IMG/VR virus record: IMGVR_UViG_3300046474_000346
Span: 1 to 41,865 of that record
Length of the DNA stretch: 41,865 nucleotides
From: a virus
Direction: 5' to 3' (one strand)
The translations under genes were made by a program, and so were the position numbers. The notes under the pieces were generated by a model that saw only the letters and a list, made by a program, of their open reading frames with translations, made no database searches and was not told the origin of the DNA. Shown one piece after another: positions 30,486 to 37,585 of the stretch. Position 1 is the first letter of the stretch; the number at the start of each line of letters is the position of its first letter.

Positions 30486-33227
30486 TTACTCCTTGATCTC
30501 GGCAAGGTTTCGGAAGCGCTCGCACTGCTTGCTGAGCGTCTGCTCGGGTTCGCTTTCGTCCGTCCAGGGCACGTGGAACACGGTCAACAGCTTCTTGGTC
30601 GACGACGCGCCCAAGGTGACCCACTGGCGATCCTTGCGGACGCGCTGGGCGATCAGCTCGGCGAACTTCGTCAACGTCATCTGCCGGTAGCCATACTTGT
30701 TGCAGTAGCGGGCGTACACCGTGTACAGGTCCGTCGACAAGCAAGAGCAGTACGGTGCGGCCAGCTCGCCAGCCTTCCAGGCCAGGTAGAACAGATCCCA
30801 GTCCGGGCGACCGAAGTTGATCATGCGCTCCTTCGATACCGTCATGATGGGCTTCGTGTGCGGGGTGAAGCCGTCAAGCGGATATTCGAGCAGGAACGCA
30901 TAGAACGCCTCGCTCAGGCCATTGCCCAAAGCGGCCTGGATGTCCTGCAAGAGCTGGGGGTCGAGGGGATTCCTCGCTTCGACGACCTCGAAACGTCGAT
31001 CATCGGGCTCCAGGGGGACCGCCTGGAACTCGTTCGACAGCATGACCACGTTCATGTGGTTGGCCTCGGTGCGGTCATCCTTGAACTTCTGGGTAACCAT
31101 CTGGTCCCGGCCGGTGATCATGTGCTTGACCAGGCCGAAGTGGCTGTACTTGTCCTGCCGCGACAAAATCTCTTCGAACAGCACGAACAGCTTCTGTGAC
31201 CGCCAGTGCGTGTACTGCGCGTCCAGCTGGTGTTGGCCACCGGTGGCACCGTGCGCGCCATAGATCGGCTTGACAATGCCTTCAAAGAAAAGACTTTTGC
31301 CAGTGCCCTGCTTCTCGCCGAAGAACAGCAGCGCCGTTTGCATCTTGGCGCCCGGGTTTTGGAGCGGGTACGCCAGCCAACGCAGCGCCCAATGGAAAAT
31401 CTCGTCGCAGTTCGGTTCGCTGCTGCACAGGCTGTACAGCAGCGAGAGGGCAAGATCTGCCTTCGCCTGATCCTTCTTGGGCGTAAGCGGGAACCCTTCA
31501 AACATGTTGATGTGCGTTTCCAGGTCGACCTTCTGCGTGGGGTCGAACACCAGCTTGTCCAGGTCGACCTCGCGCCGCATTGGATGCTCCAGCCAACGCG
31601 TCGCGAGATCGCTGCCACGCGCGAGAGACATCGCGTCGTACGCGATGACCGTGCGCTTCTCGGCGTCCCACACCGTCTTTGTCCCGTATAGCAGCGTGTA
31701 CCGGCTCAGCATGTTGACGATGTTGTCGAGCCCCGCTTCCCCTGCTTCGACTGCGACGCCGCGGCGAGTAGCCGGCAGGTTGCGCGGGCTGATCTGGCGC
31801 CGGTCAGCATGATCCAGCCAGGCCTTTGCGACGTCCTTGCCAACGGTATCCTGGAACCCGGCGCGCTTCATCCGAAGCTTATTCAGCGAATCCCAGACGT
31901 CGGTCGTGCCCTGGATCAGGGCGCAGTGTGAGAGTGCCCATTCCAGCGTAAAGCCGCTGCGCGTTACCGGCGCTGCTTCGCTCTCCGAGGGGGCCGGGGA
32001 GCTGGACTCGTCGACAGGAGGAACCTCGTCGAAGTGATCCGGAATCCGGTCGTCACAGGGCGGCGCTGCGTCTTTCGCGAGGGCTCGGGAGATCGCTGCC
32101 TGTACTTGGTCGCGAACCACGTCGAGCGATTCGGCCAGGTACAGGTCATTGAAGTCGGAATCCTTGCTGTCCGGCGCGCGGTCGGCGAACTGCGGCAACA
32201 CAACAGACGCATTCCCGACCGTCTTGGCCGCGGCCTTGGCACGCGAGACGCCGGCATTCTTGAAGAAGAAGGTCTGCACCCTACGTCCAGCCCGAACGTC
32301 GGCCTCGATATAGGCGGTAGCCGTGTCATCGTGCCGCCACCGCGCGCACACGCACACGATGTCTCCGGACGTCGCTGTGACCTGGCGCTCTTGACCGTCG
32401 ATCTGCGGCTCGCCCTCGACGTGGAAGTCCTTCAACAAGGTTTCCTTGAGACGCGCAACAAGGCGCGCATCATCGTCCGCCAGGAACAGCAGATGCGCAT
32501 TCGGAAAATCGTTGCGTAGCTGCTTCGCCACCGCGAGCAGGTTGCCCGCGTTGAAAGCGATCGCGACCGGGAAGCTGAACTCGCAGGCCATGCGTCCGGT
32601 CTCGCCAGTCGCATAACCCTCCGCTATGCCGATCAGGGCAGTATCGCTGCTGATGGCGCCAAGGATGCACGCGCCGCCGATCATGTCCATGTGCGAGCTG
32701 AAGCGCTTGTCGCCGTCGGCTGCGATCTTTTGTAGGCCTGCCATCACAGCGCCGTCCAGACCGTACTTGCGTACCGGGACCAGCAACTCGCCTTTCGCAT
32801 TGACGCGGGTGTACTCGCCGCCGATGCGCTTGCGCTCCAGGTAGCCATGCTGGGCCGTGTCAGTCGCGGTCTTCCACTCTTCCCGCGCGCGATTCGACGC
32901 CATCTCCGCGAGACGACGCTTCTTCTCTTCCTCAGCACGCTTGGCGTCGGCCTCTTCGCGCTCCATACGTGCGCGCTCTGCCGGCGACACCCCGGCCCAG
33001 TCGACCGAGACGGGGATCGCGTTGTTGTCGTCCCCGCGCCAGATGCCGAAGCTGCCGCTGATGATCAGCTGTCCGTCGTCCCGCGCTTTCTCGCGCAGGA
33101 CGTACCAGGCCTTTTTCCTGGGACCGAACTTATGGATTTCGCCATCGCGGACCGGAAGGCCGTTGCCAGGCAGCGGCGGAAGACCCGCTGCACGCATCTG
33201 GTCGATGACTTGATCAAGCGTTGCCAT
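30486..33227 (-). CDS. Toprim primase - SF3-like helicase fusion
   Basis: 913 residues. Residues about 20-70 resemble the N-terminal zinc-less primase segment. Toprim spans about 190-260 (IGIAEGYATGETGRMACEFS, LLFLADDD). A charged linker (about 390-420) leads to a DUF5906-type helicase with Walker A FFGEKQGTGKS near 634-645 and VMLSNEFQAVPLEPDDRRFE. It should prime and unwind phage DNA. The ATG at 33227 has GGAGAG 8 nt upstream; an in-frame ATG at 33242 is an alternative. Confidence 0.92.
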   Translation of the reverse strand: MATLDQVIDQMRAAGLPPLPGNGLPVRDGEIHKFGPRKKAWYVLREKARDDGQLIISGSFGIWRGDDNNAIPVSVDWAGVSPAERARMEREEADAKRAEEEKKRRLAEMASNRAREEWKTATDTAQHGYLERKRIGGEYTRVNAKGELLVPVRKYGLDGAVMAGLQKIAADGDKRFSSHMDMIGGACILGAISSDTALIGIAEGYATGETGRMACEFSFPVAIAFNAGNLLAVAKQLRNDFPNAHLLFLADDDARLVARLKETLLKDFHVEGEPQIDGQERQVTATSGDIVCVCARWRHDDTATAYIEADVRAGRRVQTFFFKNAGVSRAKAAAKTVGNASVVLPQFADRAPDSKDSDFNDLYLAESLDVVRDQVQAAISRALAKDAAPPCDDRIPDHFDEVPPVDESSSPAPSESEAAPVTRSGFTLEWALSHCALIQGTTDVWDSLNKLRMKRAGFQDTVGKDVAKAWLDHADRRQISPRNLPATRRGVAVEAGEAGLDNIVNMLSRYTLLYGTKTVWDAEKRTVIAYDAMSLARGSDLATRWLEHPMRREVDLDKLVFDPTQKVDLETHINMFEGFPLTPKKDQAKADLALSLLYSLCSSEPNCDEIFHWALRWLAYPLQNPGAKMQTALLFFGEKQGTGKSLFFEGIVKPIYGAHGATGGQHQLDAQYTHWRSQKLFVLFEEILSRQDKYSHFGLVKHMITGRDQMVTQKFKDDRTEANHMNVVMLSNEFQAVPLEPDDRRFEVVEARNPLDPQLLQDIQAALGNGLSEAFYAFLLEYPLDGFTPHTKPIMTVSKERMINFGRPDWDLFYLAWKAGELAAPYCSCLSTDLYTVYARYCNKYGYRQMTLTKFAELIAQRVRKDRQWVTLGASSTKKLLTVFHVPWTDESEPEQTLSKQCERFRNLAEIKE

Positions 33228-33384
33228 CGTTGCGCTCTCCATGATTGCCCAGGGCGGCCAGCTGTATGGTCAGGCGCGCGAGGATGTGCGCCTTCTCTTC
33301 GGCTGTACGACGAATCATCGGCACCTCAGCCGGCGCGGCATCGAGCGTAGCGACCGGCTCGTATTCCATCGGTTCAGCGGTCAT
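33214..33384 (-). CDS. Small protein between regulator and primase, 56 aa
   Basis: MTAEPMEYEPVATLDAAPAE then a basic helical end (RRTAEEKAHILARLTIQLAA). It overlaps the YmfL-like stop upstream and the primase start downstream. Unrecognised; supported by tight overlap on both sides. Confidence 0.6.
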   Translation of the reverse strand: MTAEPMEYEPVATLDAAPAEVPMIRRTAEEKAHILARLTIQLAALGNHGERNDGNA

Positions 33385-33847
33385 CGTTGGTGGACATACG
33401 GGTTGCCACTGCCGGACGGCAGTAGACGTGGAACGTCAAGGCCATCAGCTCCTGAAGAATCTTGTGCATCTGCTGTGCGATGTCTTCCAATTCGGCACGC
33501 TCGCGAGCATCGATCTCGCCGTCTTTTCGGGCGTCATACGATGCTTTGGACAAGTTACCGAGGGTGATCACGAGCTCGTGAAACTTAGCTTCGAGGTCCT
33601 CGCCGTGGATGTCGTCCGCCGTAGGCAGATCAACGTAGACGCCGCCACTGGCATGTGCCACGGCTTGGGCGAAGTGCTTAGTGCCGGCGTACGTCTGGAT
33701 CAACAGCGCGGTATCAACGCGCATGCCGGAACCCTTCACTTCGTACACACGTGCTTCGAGAGCCGACTTAGTCATGCCCAGCGTGGCGGCCGTGCCATTC
33801 CAGCCGTGAACACGGATCATTTCTTGGTAGGCGGACAGCAGGTCCAT
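33374..33847 (-). CDS. YmfL/CII-like regulatory protein
   Basis: 157 residues. The N-terminal HTH (MDLLSAYQEMIRVHGWNGTA then ATLGMTKSALEARVYEVKG) and the C-terminal helices (AELEDIAQQMHKILQELMAL) match the YmfL family of putative phage regulators found in the CII position. It is the second gene of the leftward early operon, after cro, as cII is in lambda. GAAGGA lies before the ATG. Confidence 0.82.
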   Translation of the reverse strand: MDLLSAYQEMIRVHGWNGTAATLGMTKSALEARVYEVKGSGMRVDTALLIQTYAGTKHFAQAVAHASGGVYVDLPTADDIHGEDLEAKFHELVITLGNLSKASYDARKDGEIDARERAELEDIAQQMHKILQELMALTFHVYCRPAVATRMSTNDDR

Positions 33848-34010
33848 AGTTTTTCCTTCAAGATCTTGGGTTTTACTGGAATGGCAACATAGCTACGATT
33901 GCAACAAACCAAATTCCTTACCGCATTAATTTCCTATGAACAACAATATCCTCGTGAGTAATGAAACTCGCCCTGTTAGACGAGGCAAAAAACTCAAGAG
34001 GAATAGCCGC

Positions 34011-34316
34011 TCACGGGCTTTCGCTTTCTCCGTGATTCGTCTCGGACTGGGGAGGAACTTGGTTCTTGCCACAGATGGCGTCGTCGCATATGTCCGGCGA
34101 GGGAACATTCACCTCTCGAGACGGATCCGTGGGCACTCCATGCTTTTCCGCAAGCGCATGCAGGCCACTGATCACCTTGTGCGAAGGGCGAGTCACCCCT
34201 GCTTTGCCAGCGATCATTGCGCTAACCGTGGGCTGCTTCAAGCCAAGCTCTTCGGCGATCTTGGTCTGCGTTAGCCCTACCCGTTGAAGCTCAGAGAGAG
34301 TGAAAATAATGTCCAT
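34011..34316 (-). CDS. Cro-like HTH regulator
   Basis: 101 residues from MDIIFTLSELQ. The HTH is RVGLTQTKIAEELGLKQPTV followed by SAMIAGK; the C-terminal tail is Pro/Ser-rich and disordered. It is transcribed divergently from the repressor, the Cro position. The ATG at 34316 is chosen because it lies 7 nt after the -10 box of the leftward promoter and no Shine-Dalgarno is present, so the mRNA is probably leaderless. An ATG at 34325 would lie inside the -10. Confidence 0.8.
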   Translation of the reverse strand: MDIIFTLSELQRVGLTQTKIAEELGLKQPTVSAMIAGKAGVTRPSHKVISGLHALAEKHGVPTDPSREVNVPSPDICDDAICGKNQVPPQSETNHGESESP

Positions 34317-34323
34317 GGAGAAC

Positions 34324-34352
34324 ATTATAGGAGTTCCGATTTTACACGTCAA
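34324..34352 (-). promoter_or_regulatory. Leftward early promoter
   Basis: On the minus strand: TTGACG (34347-34352), a 17-bp spacer, and TATAAT (34324-34329). It reads into cro, ymfL and the primase gene. Operator dyads touch both boxes (34352-34365 and 34327-34340), so a repressor dimer on either would block it. Confidence 0.85.
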
Positions 34353-34365
34353 TCGGAATTCCGAT
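34327..34365. promoter_or_regulatory. Repressor operator pair, left cluster
   Basis: ATCGGAATTCCGAT (34352-34365) is a perfect dyad. ATAGGAGTTCCGAT (34327-34340) is the same site with one mismatch. They are 25 bp apart, and the same consensus occurs at 36086 and 36111. A weaker ATAGGAATGTCTAT (34384-34397) overlaps the repressor start. Confidence 0.88.
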
Positions 34366-34377
34366 TTAGTGCCGACC

Positions 34378-34383
34378 GATAAT
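34378..34383 (+). promoter_or_regulatory. Possible -10 of the repressor promoter
   Basis: GATAAT lies 6 nt before the repressor ATG at 34390, with no good -35 upstream and no spaced Shine-Dalgarno. This suggests a weak, PRM-like promoter giving a leaderless repressor mRNA, overlapped by the left operators. Confidence 0.5.
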
Positions 34384-34389
34384 ATAGGA

Positions 34390-35106
34390 ATGTCTATAGG
34401 CACACGAATTAGAGAAGCCCGCCGAGCGGCGAAGCTGACGCAGAAGGCGCTCGCCCAAAAGGTGGGCATGGCTCAAGCATCCCTTTCAGAGTTAGAAACT
34501 GGTGAATCCGCAGGCACCACTTTGGTTGCATCACTTGCCGCTGCATTGGGCGTAAACCCGCTGTGGCTTGAGACTGGAAAGGGAAGTATGGTTCCTGTCC
34601 AAGCCCCGTCGCCCGACCCTGATGTAGACGAGGACAACCCATTTTTGTCCGCGACTGTCCCGATCCGCATTGGGGAAGAGCCTGACACCATCCCTATTCG
34701 GAGAGTAAAACTGAAATTGCGAGCTGGGGTCGCAGGCTATGAAACCGAGCCTGAAATGGAAGATGGCGGCGTGCTGCACATGCCCCGCCGAGTGATCGAA
34801 AGAAACAATTTTGCTCCTCACTTGTTGTTAGCCGTCACCGTCCGGGGATGCAGCATGGAGCCGCTGCTTTTCGAAGATGACGTTGTTGTTGTCAATACTG
34901 CAGACAAAAAGCCGGTCGACCGCGAGCTTTTTGCCGTCAACTTTAATGGCGAGGGCTGCATCAAACAACTTTGGAAGGATGGCGGGCAGTGGTTCTTGCG
35001 GTCTCTTCATCCCAAACACGGTCCTGTCAACGTGCGCAGCGGTCAATGCGACATCGTCGGGCGCGTCGTCTACCAACCAGGCCGTGAGCTAACTGGTCGC
35101 CTGTGA
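34390..35106 (+). CDS. CI-type repressor with S24 self-cleavage domain
   Basis: 238 residues. The N-terminal XRE HTH is MSIGTRIREARRAAKLTQKA then LAQKVGMAQASLSELETGES. The C-terminal LexA-like domain has the Ala-Gly cleavage site in RAGVAGYETE (about 115), catalytic Ser in VRGCSMEPLL (about 155) and Lys in GCIKQLW (about 192). It maintains lysogeny and should be inactivated by RecA-stimulated self-cleavage in SOS. An upstream ATG at 34300 is rejected because it would run through the operators and the divergent promoter. Confidence 0.93.
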   Translation: MSIGTRIREARRAAKLTQKALAQKVGMAQASLSELETGESAGTTLVASLAAALGVNPLWLETGKGSMVPVQAPSPDPDVDEDNPFLSATVPIRIGEEPDTIPIRRVKLKLRAGVAGYETEPEMEDGGVLHMPRRVIERNNFAPHLLLAVTVRGCSMEPLLFEDDVVVVNTADKKPVDRELFAVNFNGEGCIKQLWKDGGQWFLRSLHPKHGPVNVRSGQCDIVGRVVYQPGRELTGRL

Positions 35107-35393
35107 AAATTGAAATTGGATTGTATGAACTGATGGGCGCAAGGCTCTCAGTAGCGTTCGTCGATGCCTCGCACATTGAAAAGCGAGATGACGCATTGAT
35201 GGTAGATATTTGGAGCCGACTTCAGCACCTGACGAGCTGGCCTCTAATGCTGTACTCCAATGACGGCCGAGCCTATGCGCCGTTCCAGACGCATCAATTT
35301 GCGCAGCGGCTTCGCCGTGAGCATGCAGTCCAGTTTTTAGAAATTGATCTTGCGAAGCCGGTGTACGAATACCAGGATGACCCGCCGTTTTAG
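35103..35393 (+). CDS. Repressor-coupled protein, 96 aa
   Basis: The GTG start at 35103 overlaps the repressor stop as GTGA, so it should be made in lysogens with the repressor. MKIEIGLYELMGARLSVAFV opens a compact alpha/beta protein (DALMVDIWSRLQHLTSWPLM). Unrecognised. Lysogen expression makes it a candidate for immunity, exclusion or host-benefit functions, but nothing in the sequence shows which. Confidence 0.7.
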   Translation: MKIEIGLYELMGARLSVAFVDASHIEKRDDALMVDIWSRLQHLTSWPLMLYSNDGRAYAPFQTHQFAQRLRREHAVQFLEIDLAKPVYEYQDDPPF

Positions 35394-35503
35394 GATCCCT
35401 CCCTCGCCTATTGCAACGATTGGTGAGATTCTACACATTGCCGGAGAGCTATAATCGTGCGTGCGCGATGTAGTATGCGCTAACACCGACGGGGAGTAAC
35501 GGC

Positions 35504-35989
35504 GTGGCAACTCAGTGTCAGAGCTGTAAAGCATACTTAGCGATCAAAAATCCAATCGAATGTCCTCGATGTGGGGCTTCAGTTTCGCCGCCGCCTCCGC
35601 CGGTCGGGGAGCCCGCAACGCCAAGCCGACCGACCGGGTTTCCCTTACTCACAATTGTCGGCCTGGTCGCCATCCTAGCCTGCCTAGGTATGATCGGTTC
35701 GCGCATCATATCCCCGTCACCCGAACAGATTCAGGATCGCAAGGTCGCGGCGGCGTTACTGGCGTGCCAAAAGCAGATCATTGCTCACTCTAAGTTTGGC
35801 GACGCTGAGCAACCTCCCTTCAGCCAAAACCATGGTAGCGGCAACGAGTTTTACTTCGCGTGGCCAACCGGATCATTTCACTTTAAGAATGGTTTCGGAG
35901 CGTCAGTAAAGATGTCTGCCAGCTGCATTGGCGATCTCTCAACAGGCGAAATCAAAGCCCTAACTCTCAACGGCAAAGACGTTCTTTAA
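35504..35989 (+). CDS. Zinc-ribbon membrane protein, 161 aa
   Basis: The GTG start at 35504 has GGGGAG 8 nt upstream. Residues 5-24 form a zinc ribbon (CQSC...CPRC). A Pro-rich linker (SPPPPPVGEPATPSRP) leads to one transmembrane helix (LLTIVGLVAILACLGMIG, about 48-65) and a soluble domain, probably periplasmic (EFYFAWPTGSFHFKNGFGAS, ASCIGDLSTGEIKALTL). A TATAAT at 35450-35455 could be its own -10. It looks like a lysogenic moron. Function unknown. Confidence 0.75.
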   Translation: MATQCQSCKAYLAIKNPIECPRCGASVSPPPPPVGEPATPSRPTGFPLLTIVGLVAILACLGMIGSRIISPSPEQIQDRKVAAALLACQKQIIAHSKFGDAEQPPFSQNHGSGNEFYFAWPTGSFHFKNGFGASVKMSASCIGDLSTGEIKALTLNGKDVL

Positions 35990-35997
35990 CTGCACGC

Positions 35998-36011
35998 GGC
36001 TCATCTGAGCC
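35998..36011 (+). terminator. Small hairpin after the lysogenic genes
   Basis: GGCTC ATCT GAGCC forms a 5-bp stem nine bases after the zinc-ribbon gene's stop. No T-run follows, so termination is uncertain. Confidence 0.3.
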
Positions 36012-36059
36012 AACCTCCGTCTACGCTCTCGCTGAGGATTCTATAGCGACGTCAACAAC

Positions 36060-36127
36060 ACCGGAAAACAAACACGCATCGAAATATCGGAAAACCGATT
36101 GACTTGGAAGATCGGAATACCGATAAT
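36060..36127 (+). promoter_or_regulatory. Rightward early promoter with repressor operators
   Basis: TTGACT (36099-36104), a 17-bp spacer and GATAAT (36122-36127) form a near-consensus promoter. ATCGGAAAACCGAT (36086-36099) touches the -35 and ATCGGAATACCGAT (36111-36124) touches the -10, 25 bp apart. Spacing and offsets are identical to the leftward promoter. A weaker site (ACCGGAAAACAAAC, 36060) may be a third operator. It drives the early/int operon. Confidence 0.9.
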
Positions 36128-36158
36128 TGCTCTACCGCTACAGCCTAGGAGCAAGCAA

Positions 36159-36437
36159 ATGCGCGATATCACTAAGAATGGCAAGGTCACCTGCGTTGTC
36201 GCCGAAACAGCAGACCGTCTCAAGCAGTCCCTGGCCGCCGGCCAGCCGGTAACGATGAAACTCATCGTCAGCAGTCTTGCTGACCGCCTGCGCGACGAAC
36301 ACGTGCTGGCCGAGCTCGTCCAGCGCTCGATGAACGGCGAAAACGCCTTCGCCATGCTCACTCGCGAGATCGTCCGCGAAGAGGCCGAGCAGATCGCCCA
36401 GGCCGCGCTGGCCGCCGCCGAGCCGGAGGCAGCGTGA
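36159..36437 (+). CDS. First gene of the rightward early operon, 92 aa
   Basis: MRDITKNGKVTCVVAETADR then helical, Ala/Glu-rich C-terminus (REIVREEAEQIAQAALAAAE). AGGAG lies 7 nt before the ATG. Unrecognised. The N-position suggests an early regulator, but no arginine-rich RNA-binding motif or nut site is visible, so antitermination is not supported. Confidence 0.7.
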   Translation: MRDITKNGKVTCVVAETADRLKQSLAAGQPVTMKLIVSSLADRLRDEHVLAELVQRSMNGENAFAMLTREIVREEAEQIAQAALAAAEPEAA

Positions 36438-36580
36438 ACGAATTCATCGTCACGGCGCGCACCGCCACCAACGTCACCAAATTCATTTGGGTCGCACCGT
36501 CGAGCGGCGACGCGGCTGAGCTTGTCGCCAGCCTCTTCGACGAACCGTGCGGCATCACTGTCGTGGCGGAGGTGCGCTGA
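36434..36580 (+). CDS. Small early protein, 48 aa
   Basis: GTG start in a GTGA overlap with the previous stop, and its own stop overlaps the next ATG (TGATG). Sequence begins MNEFIVTARTATNVTKFIWV and ends CGITVVAEVR, a small beta-alpha-beta-like peptide. Unrecognised. Confidence 0.6.
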   Translation: MNEFIVTARTATNVTKFIWVAPSSGDAAELVASLFDEPCGITVVAEVR

Positions 36581-37110
36581 TGGCTTCGAACAATCCGAAG
36601 ACTCCGCTGGCGGCGGCCGTCGAGGCCGCCCAGGAATTCAAACTTCTGCTCGATATTCAGCCCGTTGACAAACTTTTTTGGCCGAGACACCTTGGTGGCA
36701 ATCTGTTCCGCAGCGCGACTTACCATCGCGCTACAGCCCTACTTGCCCAGGCTAGCGCGCAATGCCTGCAAAGCCCCAATAGCGGCGGCTTTCAGCATCT
36801 GTACGTCTTGCCCGTTGTCGACATCGTATCCAACGATCGCACAGATGTTCCAGCGAACCAGCTCGAGCTTTTCGCCCGCGTAACCGCCGGCGTCGCCCAG
36901 CTCGTCATCCAGGTCCTTGAAGAGCGCGGTCGCGGCGGCGAACACAGCGGCTTTCTCGAAATCGGTGTTCGCTTTCACGGCAAGGCCGAGCAGTCGGTCG
37001 AGCAGGTCAAGGGCGAGCGGGATGCTGTTCATGCGTCGGTTCCTGAGAGAGTTGTTGGAACGACATTCTGCCATGACGGCGCGGCCTGCAGCACCGAAGG
37101 AGGCGCGTGA
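36580..37110 (+). pseudogene. Hybrid + strand frame interrupted by an opposite-strand gene
   Basis: The frame starts in a TGATG overlap and ends in another TGATG overlap, so it bridges the operon neatly. MASNNPKTPLAAAVEAAQEF then KLLLDIQPVDKLF looks coding for about 35 residues. After that the composition is that of the strand opposite a real minus-strand gene (36739-37032). I read it as an early gene whose 3' part was replaced or interrupted; a functional 176-aa product is possible but less likely. Confidence 0.45.
36739..37032 (-). CDS. Reversed gene inside the early operon, 97 aa
   Basis: MNSIPLALDLLDRLLGLAVK then ANTDFEKAAVFAAATALFKD and LVRWNICAIVGYDVDNGQDV. Third codon positions are strongly GC-rich on this strand, the sign of true coding. 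AGGA lies 9 nt upstream. Helical and soluble, unrecognised. Being opposite to the operon, it needs its own promoter, which I do not see clearly. Confidence 0.7.
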   Translation of the reverse strand: MNSIPLALDLLDRLLGLAVKANTDFEKAAVFAAATALFKDLDDELGDAGGYAGEKLELVRWNICAIVGYDVDNGQDVQMLKAAAIGALQALRASLGK

Positions 37111-37301
37111 TGGATTTTTCTATCCGCCTGCGCACGGCCGAGGATGATCTCGCCGAGAAGCGCGCCGAGCTGAAGACGCTCATCACCCAAGCGCAGACGC
37201 CTCCCCGCCAACGGCGAGGAGCCACGACGGCCGTGCGCCGCGGTGACAAGCTGGTGCGCATCCCGGCTTCGCAAGTCAGCCAGCCCTGCGACGGAGCCTG
37301 A
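37110..37301 (+). CDS. Small early protein, 63 aa
   Basis: MDFSIRLRTAEDDLAEKRAE then a helical, basic C-terminal region (PPRQRRGATTAVRRGDKLVR). GGAGG lies just upstream; a GTG at 37107 is an alternative start. The N-terminal helix is a probable coiled coil. Unrecognised. Confidence 0.65.
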   Translation: MDFSIRLRTAEDDLAEKRAELKTLITQAQTPPRQRRGATTAVRRGDKLVRIPASQVSQPCDGA

Positions 37302-37302
37302 C

Positions 37303-37395
37303 ATGCGATTCCTCGCCATCTATCGCTATTACCGCTCGGCCGGCAACACGCGTGCTGCCGCGCTGCGCCGTGCCTATCGCCTCCTGGTGAGCTGA
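37303..37395 (+). CDS. Very small early protein, 30 aa
   Basis: MRFLAIYRYYRSAGNTRAAA then LRRAYRLLVS: very basic and aromatic, and it fits exactly between the neighbouring genes (1-nt gaps). Supported by spacing only; it could be a DNA- or membrane-associated peptide. Confidence 0.45.
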   Translation: MRFLAIYRYYRSAGNTRAAALRRAYRLLVS

Positions 37396-37396
37396 C

Positions 37397-37585
37397 ATGG
37401 ACCGCGTCCTGCCAGACCGCGCAGCGCTGGAGATCGCGCACCGCTGGCTTCGGACGCCCTCCCCGCTCGACGAAATGCTGAAGAACCCGGCTCTCAAAAT
37501 CATTTTGGAAGCCATCGCCCGCCGGCACATGCAGCGCCGCAGCGGGTTCGATCCGAAGAAGCTGCAGGCCAACGACAAAGAGTGA
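37397..37585 (+). CDS. Small early protein, 62 aa
   Basis: MDRVLPDRAALEIAHRWLRT then LDEMLKNPALKIILEAIARR, a helical basic protein ending DPKKLQANDKE. It overlaps the ParB-like gene start as GTGA. Unrecognised. Confidence 0.65.
   Translation: MDRVLPDRAALEIAHRWLRTPSPLDEMLKNPALKIILEAIARRHMQRRSGFDPKKLQANDKE

Noticed and set aside
34300-34389. 30-residue extension of the repressor
   Set aside because: It would translate through the operators and the divergent promoter; the HTH begins normally at the ATG at 34390.
36159-36437. N-like antiterminator as first early gene
   Set aside because: No arginine-rich RNA-binding segment and no boxA/boxB-like nut sequence could be seen.
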